DNA of 9,932 bases from JAKEGK01 sp036507695 (lineage in GTDB: Bacteria; Pseudomonadota; Gammaproteobacteria; SZUA-152). Location of the stretch: contig DATCIR010000042.1 in assembly GCA_036507695.1 (NCBI GenBank), positions 1 to 9,932 on the forward strand. Direction: 5' to 3'. Below are positions 6,941 through 9,932 of this stretch, in pieces. The position numbers were made by a program, and so were the translations under genes. How positions within the stretch are numbered: position 1 is the stretch's first letter; each line of letters begins with the position of its first letter. The notes under the pieces are model-generated. The model saw only the letters and a list, made by a program, of their open reading frames with translations. It had not been told where the DNA came from and made no database searches.

Positions 6941-7012
6941 TTAATCGTTAATTTGCACCGGATCGGCCTTCAGCCATTCGGTCTTGTTTGCAGTTTCGAC
7001 TTTCGTTGTCAT
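6941..7012 (-). CDS. 23-residue ORF coupled to the methyltransferase stop
   Basis: The ATG overlaps the methyltransferase stop as ATGA, and an AGGTGA SD sits 6 nt upstream inside the methyltransferase's last codons. The peptide begins MTTKVETANKTEWLKADPVQ; it is hydrophilic, with no membrane segment, and ends at TAA (6941-6943). Position and SD are those of a real coupled gene. The product is not recognised and the size is near the limit of chance. It could also be a leader that carries ribosomes toward the AF1514-like gene. Confidence 0.4.
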   Translation of the reverse strand: MTTKVETANKTEWLKADPVQIND

Positions 7013-7656
7013 CGGCGTTCACCTACGGCAATATAGACGAAGCCCAGATAGCGTTCCTCAAAGGCCACCTTCGACAGGTGCCGCTCGATGCTCTCCCAGG
7101 GATGTCGTTCGGCCAAGTCCAGAGTCACTCCAAAAGGCCGGGCAATCAAGGCGCCAAAACGCACCAGCCACAAGGGCACGCGCTTGGGCTGCTTAAAATC
7201 CAGTACTACGCAACGCTTGCCGGGTGAAAGCGCCTTTGCCGCGCTTTGGATGATGGCGTCATATTCGGGCGCCAAGGTGAGCGCAAACGTGGACAACATA
7301 CCGCCGATGCCCTGCGGGAATTCGTAGGCGGCGGCGTCCGCCTGCACCAATTCGACGTTGCTCCAGCCGTACCTTTCAACACGCATCTTTGCCTGGGCCA
7401 GCATCGGTGCCGCCAGATCGACGCCGATGATCTTCCCCGCCGGTCCCACCGCCTGTTGCAACAAGGAAAAATTAAGTCCGGTGCCGCAGCCGAGTTCAAC
7501 CACGGTATCGCCCGGTTCCAGCCGCAGCGCGGCGACCGCCCGCTTCCGGTAGGCCTGCTCGCGAAAACCAAGCAAATAATAGAGATTCGCCGTCAGATCA
7601 TAGTGCGCGGCGCGCTGCTGGTAGAGATTCGAAATTTGAGATTTGCTATAAGCCAT
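7009..7656 (-). CDS. Class I SAM-dependent methyltransferase, PmtA/UbiE-like
   Basis: A 215-residue cytoplasmic or membrane-peripheral methyltransferase. The N-terminus has the pattern YQQRAAHYDLTANLYYLLGF..YRKRAV seen in UbiE and in phosphatidylethanolamine N-methyltransferases (PmtA type). Motif I is ELGCGTG (54-60), the acidic residue for the SAM ribose is Asp80 (IGVDLA), motif II is VQADAAAYEFP (104-114), and the post-core motif is LSPGKRCVVLDF (143-154). The basic/aromatic patch at 157-177 (PKRVPLWLVRFGALIARPF) could bind a membrane or lipid substrate. The start has an AGGAGG SD 7 nt upstream and lies 52 bp after the lycopene-cyclase-fold gene; the stop overlaps a small ORF. The substrate could be a phospholipid headgroup, a quinone or an isoprenoid. 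The operon context favours a lipid, but this is inference. Confidence 0.88.
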   Translation of the reverse strand: MAYSKSQISNLYQQRAAHYDLTANLYYLLGFREQAYRKRAVAALRLEPGDTVVELGCGTGLNFSLLQQAVGPAGKIIGVDLAAPMLAQAKMRVERYGWSNVELVQADAAAYEFPQGIGGMLSTFALTLAPEYDAIIQSAAKALSPGKRCVVLDFKQPKRVPLWLVRFGALIARPFGVTLDLAERHPWESIERHLSKVAFEERYLGFVYIAVGERR

Positions 7657-7708
7657 GTCTAAATCCTCCTGCTGCGTTTACCCAACGTAATTATTGAACC
7701 CAGGCCAT

Positions 7709-8407
7709 CTACGTTCCTGATTTGCCGCGCCAGGTAAAATGTTCGTATACGCCCGACCAATACATGCCGAAAAACACTGCGAACAGCAGCTCTTCAAGCG
7801 GCATAAAACCAATCGTTAAACCTGACAACGCCTCAAGATTCCATACGCGTTCAATGTATCCCGGCGCGCTCATTTCAAGACCCGCCAGGAATATCGTGTA
7901 GTAAACCAGAAACAGCACGCCGCCGACCCAACTCTTACGTATCAAATCCGGCCGGCAAAGCATGGTCGCGGCAGCACCAATGATCATGGCAACGATGGAC
8001 GGATAAATGACATTCCAAGGCAGAAAATACAGCGGCGCAAATGCGACAAACGGCGCCGCCAGGGCCTTGCGATGGTGACGGTGCAATGGCCTGAGGTGCG
8101 CGGATAGGGCCATTTTGCGGGGTACGCGGCCGGCTATAACGTTATAAAATACCGCCCCCATACCACCGATACCAAAACAAAAGATCAGGCTCTCGATATC
8201 GAATCCCGTGTTCACCGCCAGATCGAACAGGCTGGGCGGCGACCAATATTCAGGCACGAACAAGGGCTCGGTCAGCCCGAACGGCATGGTAAACAGACTC
8301 GCCCACAGCATCGCCTGCCGGTGCAATGAAAATACAAGGTACACAAGCACCCAGGGAATCAGGAATGCGCTTGACCAGAGTAGCCAGATATAGTGATCGC
8401 TTGGCAC
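7709..8407 (-). CDS. Lycopene cyclase domain (CrtYcd-fold) integral membrane protein
   Basis: A 232-residue polytopic membrane protein with about six or seven hydrophobic segments (roughly 6-26, 34-50, 70-92, 117-150 as two, 160-177, 198-217). It shows the two-half layout of fused heterodimeric-type lycopene beta-cyclases. The first half carries GFDIESLIF (68-76). The second carries GFMPLEELLFAVFFGMYWSG (200-219), with the PxEE acidic motif that marks this family and is thought to be catalytic. TEPLFVPEYWSPPSLFDL (46-63) is a strong family-like stretch. Characterised relatives cyclise lycopene ends, but no phytoene synthase or desaturase gene is in the window, so the substrate is open. The start is GTG with an AAGGAG SD 10 nt upstream; there is no nearby in-frame ATG. 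It lies 18 bp after the broken YHS gene and 52 bp before the methyltransferase gene. Confidence 0.8.
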   Translation of the reverse strand: MPSDHYIWLLWSSAFLIPWVLVYLVFSLHRQAMLWASLFTMPFGLTEPLFVPEYWSPPSLFDLAVNTGFDIESLIFCFGIGGMGAVFYNVIAGRVPRKMALSAHLRPLHRHHRKALAAPFVAFAPLYFLPWNVIYPSIVAMIIGAAATMLCRPDLIRKSWVGGVLFLVYYTIFLAGLEMSAPGYIERVWNLEALSGLTIGFMPLEELLFAVFFGMYWSGVYEHFTWRGKSGT

Positions 8408-8425
8408 TTATCCGTTTCTCCTTGT

Positions 8426-8708
8426 TTATCCGGCGGATTCCGATTCGTGACAAAAGCAGGAGGGGTGCTTGTAGTGCTCGGCGGTGTAGACCCCTGCCAT
8501 ACGCCCGATTAAACGATCCGGGTCATCATCGTAGACCAGTCGCGTACCGGTGTCCTTGCCGCCGAAGCTGCGACGATTTCGGGAAGGGTATCCGTAACAC
8601 CGCCGCTGCCCTTCATTACGCCGATGAGTCAGTAAGGCCCTCATAGTCCACGGCGGCTTTCGCCTCACCCGGATCGATTTCCATTGGACAGACGGGATCA
8701 TTTACCAT
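8426..8708 (-). pseudogene. YHS-domain protein gene, apparently frameshifted
   Basis: From the ATG at 8708 the minus strand reads MVNDPVCPMEIDPGEAKAAV then DYEGL, a clear YHS-domain start (DPVC.M..D...A). The usual second half (YxFCSxxC...F...P..Y) is missing and the frame stops after TDSSA near 8616. A different frame (+1) is open down to 8426 and has natural-looking codons in its second half (TGTRLVYDDDPDRLIGRMAG, then YKHPSCFCHE). One explanation is an ancestral gene that lost or gained bases near 8630-8640; another is a deletion fusing two genes. The start overlaps the patatin stop by 11 bp, as in a coupled operon gene. The ATG at 8701 that opens the second frame overlaps the patatin stop as ATGA, but its first ~20 codons only shadow the YHS reading. 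A sequencing error cannot be excluded. Confidence 0.6.
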
Positions 8709-9681
8709 TACATTTAACACCGTGTAGCGGTGGTTCACTTATAGTTTCCGGAAAAGACGAAAACAATTTATCCGGATTGGTTTTCAATTGGTCCGCAAAA
8801 GCTTGCAACAGACTCAATGCCTGAATCATCGAGGTGTTTTGAATCTCGGCGCCTCCCGTATTCAATGGCCAGGTCAACTCCGGCAGATCCGGCTCGATAA
8901 CGATAATCGGCGCCCCACAGCCACCGGGACAGCGATGAAATGTCAACGGCTGTTCTGACAGATACCAGGGTCGCTGTCGATAGAGCAATAAGTTCAACAA
9001 CTGCAACAATGACCAGGGCTGTTTCTGCGTCCATGCCAATGCTCCGCTACCTTTACGATGCCCCGCCGCATGATGAACAACCAGCGCATCCAGCTTATGC
9101 TTACAACATATTGCCTCGGTCGGCGCAAGTTCTATCGTGGCGCCGTCGCTGTACCATTCGCCACCGATCAGCACTGGCCGGTACAATACCGGCATGGCGG
9201 CGCTGGCCATGATTCGAGGAGCAAGGTCGCCTTCGGAAAATATCTCTTTGCTGTTTTTTGAAAGATTCAAAGCGAGGCAATAAAACGGTATCTTGCATTC
9301 CTCAAAGCTTTTAGCTGTCAGATTTTCTTGAATGAAGCCGAGGGCTGCCAGGGTATCTGACAAGCCGTTATAGCCGCGCCCCTTTCGCACAATCATGTTC
9401 CAGTAAAGACGTGGCCATGAATCAGGGGACCAGTACTCCCGAGTACGCGCTTCGATAATGCGCTTCGACCATCGATGCAAATCGGTTCCGCTGGCATAAA
9501 TCCCGCCTACCAATGCACCGGCGCTACAACCGGCGATGGCAGCGACATCGATACCCAACTTCTCCAGCGCCAATAAAAAGCCGGTATGCGCAAACACACC
9601 GCGTCCGCCGCCGGAACTCAAGGCGACACCTATGCGTGCCGGCTTCGTGTTCTTTCCCGCCTGTTCAACGCCCGAATGCAT
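8698..9681 (-). CDS. Patatin-like phospholipase family protein
   Basis: A serine acyl hydrolase of the patatin/RssA family, expected to cleave acyl esters of phospholipids or neutral lipids with a Ser-Asp dyad. Numbered from the ATG at 9681 (327 residues): oxyanion loop GGGRG (24-28), nucleophile elbow GCSAG (51-55, Ser53), and catalytic Asp179 in SDGA (178-181). All key residues are intact. No signal peptide or membrane segment is evident, so it is probably cytosolic or peripheral. The C-terminal extension carries an unusual CPGGC pair (251-255). Start choice: the frame is also open to a TTG at 9699, but that has no SD at a proper distance. The ATG at 9681 has AAGGT a few bases upstream and places the oxyanion loop close to the N-terminus, as in the family. 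It is first in the run, with a promoter-like site upstream and its stop overlapping the YHS gene. Confidence 0.9.
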   Translation of the reverse strand: MHSGVEQAGKNTKPARIGVALSSGGGRGVFAHTGFLLALEKLGIDVAAIAGCSAGALVGGIYASGTDLHRWSKRIIEARTREYWSPDSWPRLYWNMIVRKGRGYNGLSDTLAALGFIQENLTAKSFEECKIPFYCLALNLSKNSKEIFSEGDLAPRIMASAAMPVLYRPVLIGGEWYSDGATIELAPTEAICCKHKLDALVVHHAAGHRKGSGALAWTQKQPWSLLQLLNLLLYRQRPWYLSEQPLTFHRCPGGCGAPIIVIEPDLPELTWPLNTGGAEIQNTSMIQALSLLQAFADQLKTNPDKLFSSFPETISEPPLHGVKCNGK

Positions 9682-9735
9682 TTCTACCTTACCGGCCAAA
9701 ATCGTATGTTTAACCTAGATTCCGCAGTTAACCGC

Positions 9736-9765
9736 TTTATAAAATAGCTACCCATATGATGTCAT
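9736..9765 (-). promoter_or_regulatory. Putative sigma70 promoter for the patatin-led operon
   Basis: On the minus strand ATGACA (9760-9765, 5 of 6 to TTGACA) and TATAAA (9736-9741, 5 of 6 to TATAAT) are separated by 18 bp. Transcription would begin near 9729, leaving a leader of about 48 nt before the ATG at 9681. Position and box quality are good, but there is no experimental support. Confidence 0.55.
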
Positions 9766-9812
9766 TTAATTTTCATGCACGAACGAGGTTCACCTGTTGG
9801 GTGAGCAACGCT

Positions 9813-9932
9813 ACGCAGTGGATTGCACGATTTTCAAAGCGCATGGCGGCGTTGCAACTCCTTGGAATGGAACGACCATTCCGCGTCCTTGCGCCTAGCC
9901 CTGCACTCTGAAAATCGCACACTCCACCGCGT
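9813..9932. repeat. Long symmetric inverted-repeat element, right end at or beyond the window edge
   Basis: Arms of 27 nt (9813-9839 and 9906-9932) match as inverted repeats at 22 of 27 positions. An inner perfect stem GGAATGG (9864-9870) / CCATTCC (9876-9882) shares the same axis near 9873, and the stretches between are partly complementary. Four of the five arm mismatches become G-U pairs in minus-strand RNA, so that strand would fold into one hairpin of about 120 nt. The architecture fits a dispersed repeat or MITE-like element. No transposase is visible, and copy number cannot be judged here. A minus-strand frame of more than 50 codons crosses it and ends at 9773, but is probably an artefact of the repeat. 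Confidence 0.6.

Noticed and set aside
8426..8701. A 91-codon minus-strand ORF taken as a complete gene from the ATG at 8701
   Set aside because: Its first ~20 codons only shadow the clear YHS reading one frame away. I treat the frame as the downstream part of a broken gene, though the ATGA overlap makes a real start possible.
9773..9932. Minus-strand frame open from the window edge to a TGA at 9773
   Set aside because: It runs through a symmetric inverted repeat, has no domain, and its composition follows the repeat, so it is probably not coding.
1..9932. CRISPR array, rRNA or intact tRNA genes
   Set aside because: No regularly spaced repeats and no rRNA or tRNA signatures were seen on either strand.

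Overview
The window looks like a chromosomal segment of a proteobacterium, probably gamma- or betaproteobacterial. The evidence is a moderate base composition, Shine-Dalgarno (SD)-led genes packed into operons, a periplasmic adaptor/ABC exporter typical of Gram-negative envelopes, and a decayed IS3-family transposase of a type common in Proteobacteria. No single gene fixes the genus.

Region 1 (1-3851, minus strand) is one operon read right to left: an HlyD-type membrane fusion protein, a LolD/MacB-type ATPase, and two FtsX-family permeases, the second cut by the window edge. Start and stop codons overlap or sit 15-56 bp apart, and a promoter-like site lies just upstream of the adaptor gene. 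Together they should form an inner-membrane efflux or lipid/peptide export machine that couples to the periplasm.

Region 2 (about 3850-4660) has no intact gene and reads as a scar. It holds a GNRA-capped hairpin, a sequence resembling the 3' end (domains V-VI) of a group II intron, the last ~65 codons of an IS3-family transposase with frameshifts, and then an AT-rich stretch with a perfect 9-bp palindrome.

Region 3 (4661-6490, plus strand) is a solitary 609-residue protein. It has a cytoplasmic Pro-rich N-terminus, one membrane segment and two tandem NTF2-like repeats at the C-terminus. I cannot assign it a function.

Region 4 (6589-9765, minus strand) is a second operon-like run: a patatin-like phospholipase, a broken YHS-domain gene, a lycopene-cyclase-fold membrane protein, a PmtA/UbiE-like SAM methyltransferase, a 23-codon coupled ORF and a small AF1514-like protein. 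The mix of an acyl hydrolase, an isoprenoid-cyclase-fold membrane protein and a lipid-type methyltransferase suggests membrane-lipid or isoprenoid modification. That function is inferred; no carotenoid biosynthesis gene is visible. This is the part of the window most likely to hold an undescribed pathway.

Region 5 (9766-9932) ends in a long symmetric inverted repeat (27-nt arms with an inner 7-bp stem on the same axis), probably a dispersed repeat that the window edge may cut.
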